In this document: one piece after another, positions 1 to 12,941 of the stretch | Layout of the letters: each line of letters begins with the position of its first letter | Position numbering within the stretch: the first letter of the stretch is position 1 | Source of the DNA: Protonemura montana | Lineage: Eukaryota; Arthropoda; Insecta; Plecoptera; Nemouridae | DNA: 64,000 nucleotides | Direction: 5' to 3' | NCBI GenBank assembly: GCA_947568835.1 | Contig: CANOQG010000001.1 | Coordinates: forward strand, 124,001 to 188,000 | Translations under genes and position numbers: made by a program | Notes under the pieces: model-generated | The model's database searches: none | What the model was told of the DNA's origin: nothing | The model's input: only the letters and a program-made list of their open reading frames with translations

Positions 1-1840
1 TAGCAGGACGCTCCAGACACTCTCCCTCGGTACCAAGACGCTCCAATCACGCTGCCTGGAAAGCCGGGCTCTCCAAACACTCTGCCTCGCTAGCCAGAAG
101 CCCCAGACACTTTGCCTTGCTACCCAGACGCTCCAGACAATCTGCCTCGCAAGCCAGACGCTCCAGACACTCTGCCTCGCTAGCCAGACGCCCTAGACAA
201 TCTGTTCCGCTACCCAGACGCTCCAAACACCCTGCCTTAGTAGCCAGACGCTCCACACACTCTTCCTCGCTAGCCAGACGCTCCAGACGCTCTGCTTCGC
301 TAGACAGAAGCTCCAGAAACTTTGCCTCGCTAGCAGGACGCCGCAAACACTCTGCCTCGCTAGCCAGACGCTCCAGACACTGCCTCGCAGGCCAGACGCT
401 CCAGACACTCTGCCTTAGTAGCCAGACGCTCCAGACACTCTGCTACGCTAGCCAGACGCTCCAAACACTCTGCCTCGCAAGCCGGGTGCTCCAGACACTC
501 TGGCTCGCAAGCCGGGCACTCCAGACACTCTGCCTAGCTACCAGGCGTTCCAGGCACTCTGCCATGCTGGCCAGTCGCTCCAGACACTCTGCCTCGCTAG
601 CCAGACGCCCTAGACACTCTGACCCGCTACCCAGACGCTCCAGACACTCTGCCTCGCAAGCCGGGCGCTCCAGACACTCTGCCTCGCTAGCCAGTCGCTC
701 CAGACGCTCTGCATAGCTACCAAGACGCTTCAGACACGCTGCCTCTTAAGCCAGGCACTCCAGACTCTCTGCCTCGCTAGCCAGACGCCCCAGACACTCT
801 GCCTTGCTTCCCAGATTCTCCAGACACTCTGCCTCTCAGGCCAGACGCTCCAGACACTCTGCCTTAGTAGCCAGACGCTCCAGACACTCTGCTACGCTAG
901 CCAGACGCTCCAAACACTCTGCCTCGCAAGCCAGGTGCTCCAGACACTCTGCCTTGCTAGCCAGACGCTCCAGACACTCTGTCCCGCTACCCAGACGCTC
1001 CAGACACTCTGCCTCGCAAGCCGGGCCTAGCCAGACGCTCCAGACACTCTGCCCCGCTACCCAGACGCTCCAGACACTCTCCCTCGCAAGCCGGGCGCTC
1101 CAGACACTCTGCTTCGCTAGCCAGACGCTCCAGATATTTTGCCTCGCTTGCCAGACTCCTCAGACACTCTGCCTTGCTACCTAGTCGCTCCGGACACTCT
1201 GCCTTGCTTCCCAGATACTCCAGACACTCTGCCTCGCAAGCCAGACGCTTCAGACTCTCTGCATTAGCAGCCAGACGCCCCAGACACTTTGCCTTGCTAC
1301 CCAGACGCTCCAGACAATCTGCCTCGCAAGCCGGGCACTCCAGACACTTTGCCTTGCACGCCGGGCGCTCCAGACACACTGCTTAGCAAGCCAGACGCCC
1401 CAGACACTTTGCCTTGCTACCCAGACGCTCCAGACAATCTGCCTCGCAAGCCAGACGCTCCAGTCACTCTGCCATGCTGGCCAATCGCTCCAGACACTCT
1501 GCCTCGCTAGCCAGACTCTCCAGACATTCTGCATAGCTACCAAGACGCTTCAGACACGCTGCCTCTTAAATCAGGCACTCCAGGCTCTCTGTCTCGCTAG
1601 CGAGACGCCCCAGACACTCTGCCTTGCTTCCCAGACGCTCCAGACACTCTGCCTCGCAAGCCAGACGCTCCAGACATTCTGCCTTAGTAGCCAGACGCTC
1701 CAGACTCTCGGCCTCGCTAGCCAGACACCCTAAACACTCTGCCTTGCTTCCCGGACGCTCCAGACACTCTGGCTCGCAAGCCGGGCACTCCAGACACTCT
1801 GCCTCGCAAGCCGGGCGCTCCAGACACTCTGCTTAGCAAG
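1..1840. repeat. Partial copy of the higher-order block seen at 21776-23615
   Basis: The ordered series of variant units from base 1 to about 1840 recurs at a constant offset of 21,775 bp, inside the first 3996-bp copy. Shared landmarks include the CTCCCTCGGTACCAAG unit, the TGGAAAGCCGGGCTCTCC unit, the short unit near 380, the 40-bp unit at 1011 and the TCTTAAATCAGG or TCTTAAACCAGG unit near 1565. Small differences exist: AATCACGCTG near base 47 where the later copy has AGACACGCTG, and TCTTAAATC against TCTTAAACC. The window therefore opens inside a related block, and the array continues to the left. The first 389 bases also match 2558-2946 at an offset of 2557 bp. Confidence 0.85.
1011..1050 (+). 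repeat. 40-bp hybrid unit marking domain A blocks
   Basis: Here a GCAAGCCGGGC unit is fused to CTAGCCAGACGCTCC, giving a 40-bp instead of a 30-bp unit, as if two units recombined 10 bp out of register. The same fusion (AGCCGGGCCTAGCCAGAC) occurs near 3520, 5070, 6575, 10310, 13195, 16890, 19670, 22797, 26793 and 30788, always in domain A. Its 10 extra bases shift the reading frame in every frame. It is a convenient block marker and was evidently copied with the blocks rather than formed repeatedly. Confidence 0.85.
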
Positions 1841-3051
1841 CAAGACGCTCCAGGCACTCTGCCATGCTGGCCAGTCGCTCCAGACACTCTGCCTCGCTAG
1901 CCAGACGCCCTAGACACTTTGCCCCGGTACCCAGACGCTCCAGACACTCTGCCTTGCAAGCCGGGCGCTCCAGACACTCTGCTTCGCTAGCTAGACGCTC
2001 CAGACACTCTGCCTTAGTAGCCAGACGCTCCAGTTACTCTTCCTCGCTAGCCAGACGCTCAAGACACTCTGCTTCGCTAGCCAGACGCTCCAGACACTAA
2101 GCCTTGCTACCCAGTCGCTCCTGACACTCTGCCTCGCAAGCTGTGCTTTCCAGACTCTCTGCCTCGCGAGCCAGGCACTCCAAACACTCTTCCTTGCTAG
2201 CCAGTCGCTCCGGACACTCTGCCTCGCTAGCAAGACGCTCCAGAAACTCTGCTTCGCTATCCAGACGCTCTAGACACTCTGCCATGCTAGCCAGTCGCTC
2301 CAGACACTCTGCCTCGCTAGCCAGACGCCCTAGACACTCTGACCCGCTACCCAGACGCTCCAGACACTCTGCCTCGCTAGCCAGACGCTGCAGACACTCT
2401 GCCTTAGTAGCCAGACCCTCCAGACACTCTTTCTCGCTAGCCAGACGCTCCAGACACTCTGCTTCGCGAGCCAGACGCTCCAGAAACTTTGCCTCGCTAG
2501 TCAGGCGTTCCAGTCACTCTTCATTGCTGGCCAGACGCTACATACACTCTCCTTTAATAGCAAGACGCTCCAAACACTCTCCCTCGGTACCAAGACGCTC
2601 CAGACACGCTGCCTGGAAAGCCGGGCTCTCCAAACACTCTGCCTCGCTAGCCAGAAGCCCCAGACACTTTGCCTTGCTACCCAGACGCTCCAGACAATCT
2701 GCCTCGCAAGCCAGACGCTCCAGACACTCTGCCTCGCTAGCCAGACGCCCTAGACAATCTGTTCCGCTACCCAGACGCTCCAAACACCCTGCCTTAGTAG
2801 CCAGACGCTCCACACACTCTTCCTCGCTAGCCAGACGCTCCAGACGCTCTGCTTCGCTAGACAGAAGCTCCAGAAACTTTGCCTCGCTAGCAGGACGCCG
2901 CAAACACTCTGCCTCGCTAGCCAGACGCTCCAGACACTGCCTCACTAGCCAGAAACTCCAGACACTCTGCCATGCTAGCCAGTCGCTCCAGACACTCTGC
3001 CTAGCTATCACGACGCTCCAGACTCTCCGACTTGCTTCCCAGATTCTCCAG

Positions 3052-5700
3052 ACACTCTGCCTCGCAAGCCGGGTGCTCCAGACACTCTGGCTCGCAAGCC
3101 GGGCACTCCAGACACTCTGCCTAGCTACCAAGGCGTTCCAGGCACTCTGCCATGCTGGCCAGTCGCTCCAGACACTCTGCCTCGCTAGCCAGACGCCCTA
3201 GACACTCTGACCCGCTACCCAGACGTTCCAGACACTCTGCCTCGCAAGCCGGGCGCTCCAGACACTCTGCCTCGCTAGCCAGTCGCTCCAGACGCTCTGC
3301 ATAGCTACCAAGACGCTTCAGACACGCTGCCTCTTAAGCCAGGCACTCCAGACTCTCTGCCTTGCTAGCCAGACGCCCCAGACACTCTGCCTTGCTTCCC
3401 AGATTCTCCAGACACTCTGCCTCTCAGGCCAGACGCTCCAGACACTCTGCCTTAGTAGCCAGACGCTCCAGACACTCTGCTACGCTAGCCAGACGCTCCA
3501 AACACTCTGCCTCGCAAGCCGGGCCTAGCCAGACGCTCCAGACACTCTGCCCCGCTACCCAGACGCTCCAGACACTCTGCCTCGCAAGCCGGGCGCTCCA
3601 GACACTCTGCCTCGCTAGCCAGACGTTCCAGACACTCTGCTTCGCTAGCCAGACGCTCGAGAAACTTTGCCTCGCTTGCCAGACGCCTCAGACACTATCT
3701 CTTGCTACCCAGTCGCTCCTGACAATCTGCCTCGCAAGCCGGGCGCTCCAGACACTCTGCCTCGCAAGCCAGACATTCCAGACACTCTGCCTTAGTAGCC
3801 AGATGCTCCAGACACTCTTTCTCGCTAGCCAGACGCTCCAGACACTCTGCTTCGCTAGCCAGACGCTCCAGATATTTTGCCTCGCAAGCCAGACGCTTCA
3901 GACTCTCTGCATTAGCAGCCAGACGCCCCAGACACTTTGCCTTGCTACCCAGACGCTCCAGACAATCTGCCTCGCAAGCCGGGCACTCCAGACACTCTGC
4001 CTCGCACGCCGGGCGCTCCAGACACACTGCTTAGCAAGCCAGACGCCCCAGACACTTTGCCTTGCTACCCAGACGCTCCAGACAATCTGCCTCGCAAGCC
4101 GGGCGCTCCAGACACTCTGCTTAGCAAGCAAGGCACTTCAGGCACTCCAGGCACTCTGCCATGCTGGCCAGTCGCTCCAGACACTCTGCCTCGCTAGCCA
4201 GACGCCCTAGACACTTTGCCCCGGTACCCAGACGCTCCAGACACTCTGCCTTGCAAGCCGGGCGCTCCAGACACTCTGCTTCGCTAGCTAGACGCTCCAG
4301 ACACTCTGCCTTAGTAGCCAGACGCTCCAGTTACTCTTCCTCGCTAGCCAGACGCTCAAGACACTCTGCCTCGCTAGCCAGACGCTCCAGACACTGCCTC
4401 ACTAGCCAGAAACTCCAGACACTCTGCCATGCTAGCCAGTCGCTCCAGACACTCTGCCTAGCTATCAAGACGCTCCAGACTCTCCGACTTGCTTCCCAGA
4501 TTCTCCAGACACTCTGCCTCGCAGGCCAGACGCTCCAGACACTCTGCCTTAGTAGCCAGACGCTCCAGACACTCTGCTACGCTAGCCAGACGCTCCAAAC
4601 ACTCTGCCTCGCAAGCCGGGTGCTCCAGACACTCTGGCTCGCAAGCCGGGCACTCCAGACACTCTGCCTAGCTACCAAGGCGTTCCAGGCACTCTGCCAT
4701 GCTGGCCAGTCGCTCCAGACACTCTGCCTCGCTAGCCAGACGCCCTAGACACTCTGACCCGCTACCCAGACGCTCCAGACACTCTGCCTCGCAAGCCGGG
4801 CGCTCCAGACACTCTGCCTCGCTAGCCAGTCGCTCCAGACGCTCTGCATAGCTACCAAGACTCTTCAGACACGCTGCCTCTTAAGCCAGGCACTCCAGAC
4901 TCTCTGCCTTGGTAGCCAGACGCCCCAGACACTCTGCCTTGCTTCCCAGATTCTCCAGACACTCTGCCTCTCAGGCCAGACGCTCCAGACACTCTGCCTT
5001 AGTAGCCAGACGCTCCAGACACTCTGCTACGCTAGCCAGACGCTCCAAACACTCTGCCTCGCAAGCCGGGCCTAGCCAGACGCTCCAGACACTCTGCCCC
5101 GCTACCCAGACGCTCCAGACACTCTGCCTCGCAAGCCGGGCGCTCCAGACACTCTGCCTCGCTAGCCAGACGTTCCAGACACTCTGCTTCGCTAGCCAGA
5201 CGCTCGAGAAACTTTGCCTCGCTTGCCAGACGCCTCAGACACTATCTCTTGCTACCCAGTCGCTCCTGACAATCTGCCTCGCAAGCCGGGCGCTCCAGAC
5301 ACTCTGCCTCGCAAGCCAGACATTCCAGACACTCTGCCTTAGTAGCCAGATGCTCCAGACACTCTTTCTCGCTAGCCAGACGCTCCAGACACTCTGCTTC
5401 GCTAGCCAGACGCTCCAGATATTTTGCCTCGCAAGCCAGACGCCCCAGACACTTTGCCTTGCTACCCAGACGCTCCAGACAATCTGCCTCGCAAGCCAGA
5501 CGCTTCAGACTCTCTGCATTAGCAGCCAGACGCCCCAGACACTTTGCCTTGCTACCCAGACGCTCCAGACAATCTGCCTCGCAAGCCGGGCACTCCAGAC
5601 ACTTTGCCTTGCACGCCGGGCGCTCCAGACACACTGCTTAGCAAGCCAGACGCCCCAGACACTTTGCCTTGCTACCCAGACGCTCCAGACAATCTGCCTC
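3052..5700. repeat. Tandem duplication of about 1547 bp
   Basis: The series of units from about 3052 recurs from about 4599 at a constant offset of 1547 bp. Landmarks are GCCTAGCTACCAAGG (3120 and 4667), GCATAGCTACCAAGAC (3299 and 4846) and the 40-bp unit (3511 and 5058). The second copy carries a 60-bp, two-unit insertion near 5440-5500, after which the offset becomes 1607 bp. Single-base differences exist, for example AAGACGCTTC near 3309 against AAGACTCTTC near 4856. The left breakpoint is placed by base comparison. The right end is approximate. Confidence 0.75.
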
Positions 5701-6513
5701 GCAAGCCAGACGCTCCAGTCACTCTGCCATGCTGGCCAATCGCTCCAGACACTCTGCCTCGCTAGCCAGACTCTCCAGACATTCTGCATAGCTACCAAGA
5801 CGCTTCAGACACGCTGCCTCTTAAACCAGGCACTCCAGGCTCTCTGTCTCGCTAGCGAGACGCCCCAGACACTCTGCCTTGCTACCCAGACGCTCCAGAC
5901 AATCTGCCTCGCAAGCCAGACGCTCCAGTCACTCTGCCATGCTGGCCAATCGCTCCAGACACTCTGCCTCGCTAGCCAGACTCTCCAGACATTCTGCATA
6001 GCTACCAAGACGCTTCAGACACGCTGCCTCTTAAACCAGGCACTCCAGGCTCTCTGTCTCGCTAGCGAGACGCCCCAGACACTCTGCCTTGCTTCCCAGA
6101 TGCTCCAGACACTCTGCCTCGCAAGCCAGACGCTCCAGACATTCTGCCTTAGTAGCCAGACGCTCCAGACACTCTGCTTCGCTAGCCAGACGCTCCAGAA
6201 ACTCTGCCCGCAACCGGGCGCTTCAGACACTCTGCCTCGCAAGCCGGGCGCTCCAGACACTCTGACTAGCAAGCAAGACGCTCCAGGCACTCTGCCATGC
6301 TGGCCAGTCGCTCCAGACACTCTGCCTTGCTACCCAGACGCTCCAGACAATCTGCCTCGCAAGCCGGGCACTCCAGACACTTTGCCTCGCACGCCGGGCG
6401 CTCCAGACACACTGCTTAGCAAGCCAGACGCCCCAGACACTTTGCCTTGCTACCCAGACGCTCCAGACAATCTGCCTCGCAAGCCAGACGCTCCAGTCAC
6501 TCTGCCATGCTAG
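4909..6513 (+). other. Plus-strand open frame of 534 codons crossing three unit registers, probably not a gene
   Basis: The product begins as the RRSRHSA repeat, passes to QTLQTLCLAS at the 40-bp hybrid unit near 5070, and ends as PDAPDTLPRK after the 28-bp unit near 6207. The change of peptide repeat inside one frame shows that the reading frame is not held relative to the unit, which argues against selection on a protein. Confidence 0.1.
5666..6085. repeat. 210-bp (7-unit) tandem duplication
   Basis: Two successive seven-unit segments, about 5666-5875 and 5876-6085, carry the same series: TTGCTACCC, CAATCTGCCTCGCAAGCC, CCAGTCACTCTGCCATGC, GGCCAATCGC, CATTCTGCATAGC, CTCTTAAACCAGG and TCTCGCTAGCGAGACGCC. 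The same block occurs once in the related stretch at 1411-1620, so this is a local gain in this copy. Confidence 0.75.
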
Positions 6514-9500
6514 CCAGACGCTCCAGACACTCTGTCCCGCTACCCAGACGCTCCAGACAATCTGCCTCGCAAGCCGGGCCTAGCCAGACGCTCCAGACAC
6601 TCTGCCCCGCTACCCAGACGCTCCAGACACTCTGCCTCGCAAGCCGGGCGCTCCAGACACTCTGCCTCGCTAGCCAGACGTTCCAGACACCTTGCTTCGC
6701 TAGCCAGACGCTCGAGATACTTTGCCTCGCTAGCCAGACGCCTCGGACACTCTGCCTTGCTACCCAGTCGCTCCTGACAATCTGCCTCGCAAGCCGGGCG
6801 CTCCAGACACTCTGCCTCGCTAGCCAGACGCTCCAGACACTCTGCCTTAGTAGCCAGATGCTCCAGACACTCTTTCTCGCTAGCCAGACGCTCCAGACAC
6901 TCTGCTTCGCTAGCCAGACGCTCCAGATATTTTGCCTCGCAAGCCAGACGCTTCAGACTCTCTGCATTAGCAGCCAGACGCCCCAGACACTTTGCCTTGC
7001 TACCCAGACGCTCCAGACAATCTGCCTCGCAAGCCGGGCACTCCAGACACTCTGCCTCGCACGCCGGGCGCTCCAGACACACTGCTTAGCAAGCCAGACG
7101 CCCCACTCACTTTGCCTTGCTACCCAGACGCTCCAGACACTCTGCCTCGCTAGCCAGACGCTCCAGACATTCTGCATAGCTACCAAGACGCTTCAGACAC
7201 GCTGCCTCTTAAACCAGGCACTCCAGGCTCTCTGCCTCGCTAGCGAGACGCCTCAGACACTCTGCCTTGCTTCCCAGATGCTCCAGACACTCTGCCTCGC
7301 AAGCCAGACGCTCCAGACACTCTGCCTTAGTAGCCAGACGCTCCAGACACTCTGCTTCGCTAGCCAGACGCTCCAGAAACTCTGCCTCGCAACCGGGCGC
7401 TCCAGAAACTCTGCCTCGCAACCGGGCACTCCAGACACTCTGCCTCGCTAGCCAGACGCCCTAGACAGTCTGCCCCGGTACCCAGACGCTCCAGACACTC
7501 TGCCTCGCAAGCCGGGCGCTCCAGACACTCTGCTTCGCTAGCCAGACTCCTCAGACACTCTGCCTTGCTACCCAGTCGCTCCGGACACTCTGCCTTGCTT
7601 CCCAGATTCTCCAGACACTCTGCCTCGCTAGCCAGACGCTCCAGACACTCTTCCCCGCTACCCAGACGTTCCAGACACTCTGCCTCGCAAGCCGGGCGCT
7701 CCAGACACTCTGCCTCGCTAGCCAGACGTTCCAGACACTCTGCTTCGCTAGCCAGACGCTCGAGAAACTTTGCCTCGCTAGCCAGACGCCTCAGACACTC
7801 TGCCTTGCTACCCAGTCGCTCCTGACAATCTGCCTCGAAAGCCGGGCGCTCCTGACACTCTGCCTCGCTAGCCAGACGCTCCAGACACTCTGCCTTAGTA
7901 GCCAGATGCTCCAGACACACTTTCTCGCTAGCCAGACGCTCCAGACACTCTGCTTCGCTAGCCAGACGCTCCAGATATTTTGCCTCGCTAGCCAGACTCC
8001 TCAGACACTCTGCCTTGCTACCTAGTCGCTCCGGACACTCTGCCTTGCTTCCCAGATACTCCAGACACTCTGCCTCGCAAGCCAGACGCTTCAGACTCTC
8101 TGCATTAGCAGCCAGACGCCCCAGACACTTTGCCTTGCTACCCAGACGCTCCAGACAATCTGCCTCGCAAGCCGGGCACTCCAGACACTTTGCCTCGCAC
8201 GCCGGGCGCTCCAGACACACTGCTTAGCAAGCCAGACGCACCAGACACTTTGCCTTGCTACCCAGACGCTCCAGACAATCTGCCTCGCGAGGCCAGACGC
8301 TCCAGTCACTCTGCCATGCTGGCCAATCGCTCCAGACACTCTGCCTCGCTAGCCAGACTCTCCAGACATTCTGCATAGCTACCAAGACGCTTCAGACACG
8401 CTGCCTCTTAAACCAGGCACTCCAGGCTCTATGTCTCGCTAGCGAGACGCCCCAGACACTCTGCCTTGCTTCCCAGATGCTCCAGACACTCTGCCTCGCA
8501 AGCCAGACGCTCCAGACATTCTGCCTTAGTAGCCAGACGATCCAGACTCTCGGCCTCGCTAGCCAGACACCCTAGACACTCTGCCTTGCTTCCCGGACGC
8601 TCCAGACACTCTGGCTCGCAAGCCGGGCACTCCAGACACTCTGCCTCGCAAGCCGGGCGCTCCAGACACTCTGCTTAGCAAGCAAGACGCTCCAGGCACT
8701 CTGCCATGCTGGCCAGTCGCTCCAGACACACTGCCTCGCTAGTCAGACGCCCTAGACACTTTGCCCCGGTACCCAGACGCTCCAGACACTCTGCCTTGCA
8801 AGCCGGGCGCTCCAGACACTCTGCTTCGCTAGCTAGACGCTCCAGACACTCTGCCTTAGTAGCCAGACGCTCCAGTTACTCTTCCTCGCTAGCCAGACGC
8901 TCAAGACACTCTGCTTCGCTAGCCAGACGCTCCAGACACTAAGCCTTGCTACCCAGTCGCTCCTGACACTCTGCCTCGCAAGCTGTGCTTTTCAGACTCT
9001 CTGCCTCGCGAGCCAGGCACTCCAAACACTCTTCCTTGCTAGCCAGTCGCTCCGGACACTCTGCCTCGCTAGCAAGACGCTCAAGAAACTCTGCTTCGCT
9101 ATCCAGACGCTCTAGACACTCTGCCATGCTAGCCAGTCGCTCCAGACACTCTGCCTCGCTAGCTAGACGCCCTAGACAATATGCCTCGCTAGCCAGACGC
9201 TTCAGACACTCTGCCTTAGTAGCCAGACCCTCCAGACACTCTTTCTCGCTAGCCAGACGCTCCAGACACTCTGCTTCGCGAGCCAGACGCTCCAGAAACT
9301 TTGCCTCGCTAGCCAGACGCCTCAGAAGCTCTGCCTTGCTACCCAGACGCTCCGGACACTCTGCCTCCGTAGTAACACGCTCCAGACCTTCAGCTTTGCT
9401 AGCTATGCGTTCCAGTCACTCTTCGTAGCTACCAAGACGCTCCAGAAACTCTGCCTTGCTACCCAGACGCTCAAAGCACTCTGCCATGCTGGCCAGTCGC

Positions 9501-12500
9501 TCCAGACACTCTGCCTCGCTAGCCAGTCGCTTCAGACACTCTGCATAGCTACCAAGACGCTCCAGACACGCTGCCTCGCAAGCCGGGCACTTCAGACTCT
9601 CTGCCTTGCTAGCCAGACACCCTAGACACTCTGCCTTGCTTCCCGGACGCTCCAGACACTCTGGCTCGCAAGCCGGGCACTCCAGACACTCTGCCTCTCA
9701 GGCCGGGCGCTCCAGACACTCTGCCCCTCAAGGCGGGCGCTCCAGACACTTTGCCACGCTAGTCAGGCGTTCCAGTCACTCTTCCTTGCTGGCCAGACGC
9801 TACATACACTCTCCTTTAATAGCAAGACGCTCCAGACACTCTCCCTCGGTACCAAGACGCTCCAGACACGCTGCCTGGAAAGCCGGGCTCTCCAAACACT
9901 CTGCCTCGCTAGCCAGAAGCCCCAGACACTTTGCCTTGCTACCCAGACGCTCCAGACAATCTGCCTCGCAAGCCAGACGCTCCAGACACTCTGCCTCGCT
10001 AGCCAGACGCCCTAGACAATCTGTTACGCTACCCAGACGCTCCAAACACCCTGCCTTAGTAGCCAGAAGCTCCACACACTCTTCCTCGCTAGCCAGACGC
10101 TCCAGACGCTCTGCTTCGTTAGACAGAAGCTCCAGAAACTTTGCCTCGCTAGCAGGACGCCGCAAACACTCTGCCTCGCTAGCCAGACGCTCCAGACACT
10201 GCCTCGCAGGCCAGACGCTCCAGACACTCTGCCTTAGTAGCCAGACGCTCCAGACACTCTGCTACGCTAGCCAGACGCTCCAAACACTCTGCCTCGCAAG
10301 CCGGGCCTAGCCAGACGCTCCAGACACTCTGCCCCGCTACCCAGACGCTCCAGACACTCTGCCTCGCAAGCCGGGCGCTCCAGACACTCTGCCTCGCTAG
10401 CCAGACGTTCCAGACACTCTGCTTCGCTAGCCAGACGCTCGAGAAACTTTGCCTCGCTTGCCAGACGCCTCAGACACTATCTCTTGCTACCCAGTCGCTC
10501 CTGACAATCTGCCTCCCAAGCCGGGCGCTCCAGACACTCTGCCTCGCAAGCCAGACATTCCAGACACTCTGCCTTAGTAGCCAGATGCTCCAGACACTCT
10601 TTCTCGCTAGCCAGACGCTCCAGACACTCTGCTTCGCTAGCCAGACGCTCCAGATATTTTGCCTCGCAAGCCAGACGCCCCAGACACTTTGCCTTGCTAC
10701 CCAGACGCTCCAGACAATCTGCCTCGCAAGCCAGACGCTTCAGACTCTCTGCATTAGCAGCCAGACGCCCCAGACACTTTGCCTTGCTACCCAGACGCTC
10801 CAGACAATCTGCCTCGCAAGCCGGGCACTCCAGACACTTTGCCTTGCACGCCTGGCGCTCCAGACACACTGCTTAGCAAGCCAGACGCCCCAGACACTTT
10901 GCCTTGCTACCCAGACGCTCCAGACAATCTGCCTCGCAAGCCAGACGCTCCAGTCACTCTGCCATGCTGGCCAATCGCTCCAGACACTCTGCCTCGCTAG
11001 CCAGACTCTCCAGACATTCTGCATAGCTACCAAGACGCTTCAGACACGCTGCCTCTTAAACCAGGCACTCCAGGCTCTCTGTCTCGCTAGCGAGACGCCC
11101 CAGACACTCTGCCTTGCTTCCCAGATGCTCCAGACACTCTGCCTCGCAAGCCAGACGCTCCAGACATTCTGCCTTAGTAGCCAGACGCTCCAGACACTCT
11201 GCTTCGCTAGCCAGACGCTCCAGAAACTCTGCCCGCAACCGGGCGCTTCAGACACTCTGCCTCGCAAGCCGGGCGCTCCAGACACTCTGACTAGCAAGCA
11301 AGACGCTCCAGGCACTCTGCCATGCTGGCCAGTCGCTCCAGACACTCTGCCTCGCTAGCCAGACGCACTAGACACTCTGCCCCGCTACCCAGACGCTCCA
11401 GACACGCTGCCTCGCAACCGGACACTTCAGACTCTCGGCCTCGCTAGCCAGACACCCTAGACACTCTGCCTTGCTTTCCGGACGCTCCAGACACTCTGGC
11501 TCGCAAGCCGGGCACTCCAGACACTCTGCCTCGCAAGCCGGGCGCTCCAGACACTCTGCTTAGCAAGCAAGGCACTTCAGGCACTCCAGGCACTCTGCCA
11601 TGCTGGCCAGTCGCTCAAGACACTCTGCCTCGCTAGCCAGACGCCCTAGACACTTTGCCCCGGTACCCAGACGCTCCAGACACTCTGCCTTGCAAGCCGG
11701 GCGCTCCAGACACTCTGCTTCGCTAGCTAGACGCTCCAGACACTCTGCCTTAGTAGCCAGACGCTCCAGTTACTCTTCCTCGCTAGCCAGACGCTCAAGA
11801 CACTTTGCTTCGCTAGCCAGACGCTCCAGACACTAAGCCTTGCTACCCAGTCGCTCCTGACACTCTGCCTCGCAAGCTGTGCTTTCCAGACTCTCTGCCT
11901 CGCGAGCCAGGCACTCCAAACACTCTTCCTTGCTAGCCAGTCGCTCCGGACACTCTGCCTCGCTAGCAAGACGCTCCAGAAACTCTGCTTCGCTATCCAG
12001 ACGCTCTAGACACTCTGCCATACTAGCCAGTCGCTCCAGACACTCTGCCTCGCTAGCTAGACGCCCTAGACACTCTGACCCGCTACCCAGACGCTCCAGA
12101 CACTTTGCCTTGCTACCCAGACGCTCCAGACAATCTGCCTCGCAAGCCAGACGCTCCAGACACTCTGTCTTGCTAGCCAGACGCCCTAGACAATCTGTTC
12201 CGCTACCCAGACGCTCCAAACACCCTGCCTTAGTAGCCAGACGCTCCACACACTCTTCCTCGCTAGCCAGACGCTCCAGACGCTCTGCTTCGCTAGACAG
12301 AAGCTCTAGAAACTTTGCCTCGCTAGCAGGACGCCGCAAACACTCTGCCTCGCTAGCCAGACGCTCCAGACACTGCCTCTTTAGCCAGAAACTCCAGACA
12401 CTCTGCCATGCTAGCCAGTCGCTCCAGACACTCTGCCTAGCTATCAAGACGCTCCAGACACTCCGACTTGCTTCCCAGATTCTCCAGACACTCTGCCTCG

Positions 12501-12941
12501 CAGGCCAGACGCTCCAGACACTCTGCCTTAGTAGCCAGACGCTCCAGACACTCTGCTACGCTAGCCAGACGCTCCAAACACTCTGCCTCGCAAGCCAGGT
12601 GCTCCAGACACTCTGCCTTGCTAGCCAGACGCTCCAGACACTCTGTCCCGCTACCCAGACGCTCCAGACACTCTGCCTCGCTAGCCAGACGCTCCAGACA
12701 CTCTGCCTTAGTAGCCAGATGCTCCAGACACACTTTCTCGCTAGCCAGACGCTCCAGACACTCTGCTTCGCTAGCCACACGCTCCAGATATTTTGCCTCG
12801 CTAGCCAGACTCCTCAGACACTCTGCCTTGCTACCTAGTCGCTCCGGACACTCTGCCTTGCTTCCCAGATACTCCAGACACTCTGCCTCGCAAGCCAGAC
12901 GCTTCAGACTCTCTGCATTAGCAGCCAGACGCCCCAGACAC
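6321..12941. repeat. Higher-order repeat copy 1, 6621 bp
   Basis: The whole ordered set of variant units from 6321 recurs from 12942. Offsets are exactly 6621 bp over 6321 to about 9690, then 6591, then 6473, because the second copy lost 30 bp and later 118 bp. To the left of 6321 the two sequences disagree (AGTCGCTCC against AGACGCCCC), which fixes the left edge to within a few bases. Within the block lie a 40-bp unit at about 6571, the CCGTAGTAACACGC unit near 9367 and the TTTAATAGC unit near 9811. No gene is contained. Confidence 0.85.
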
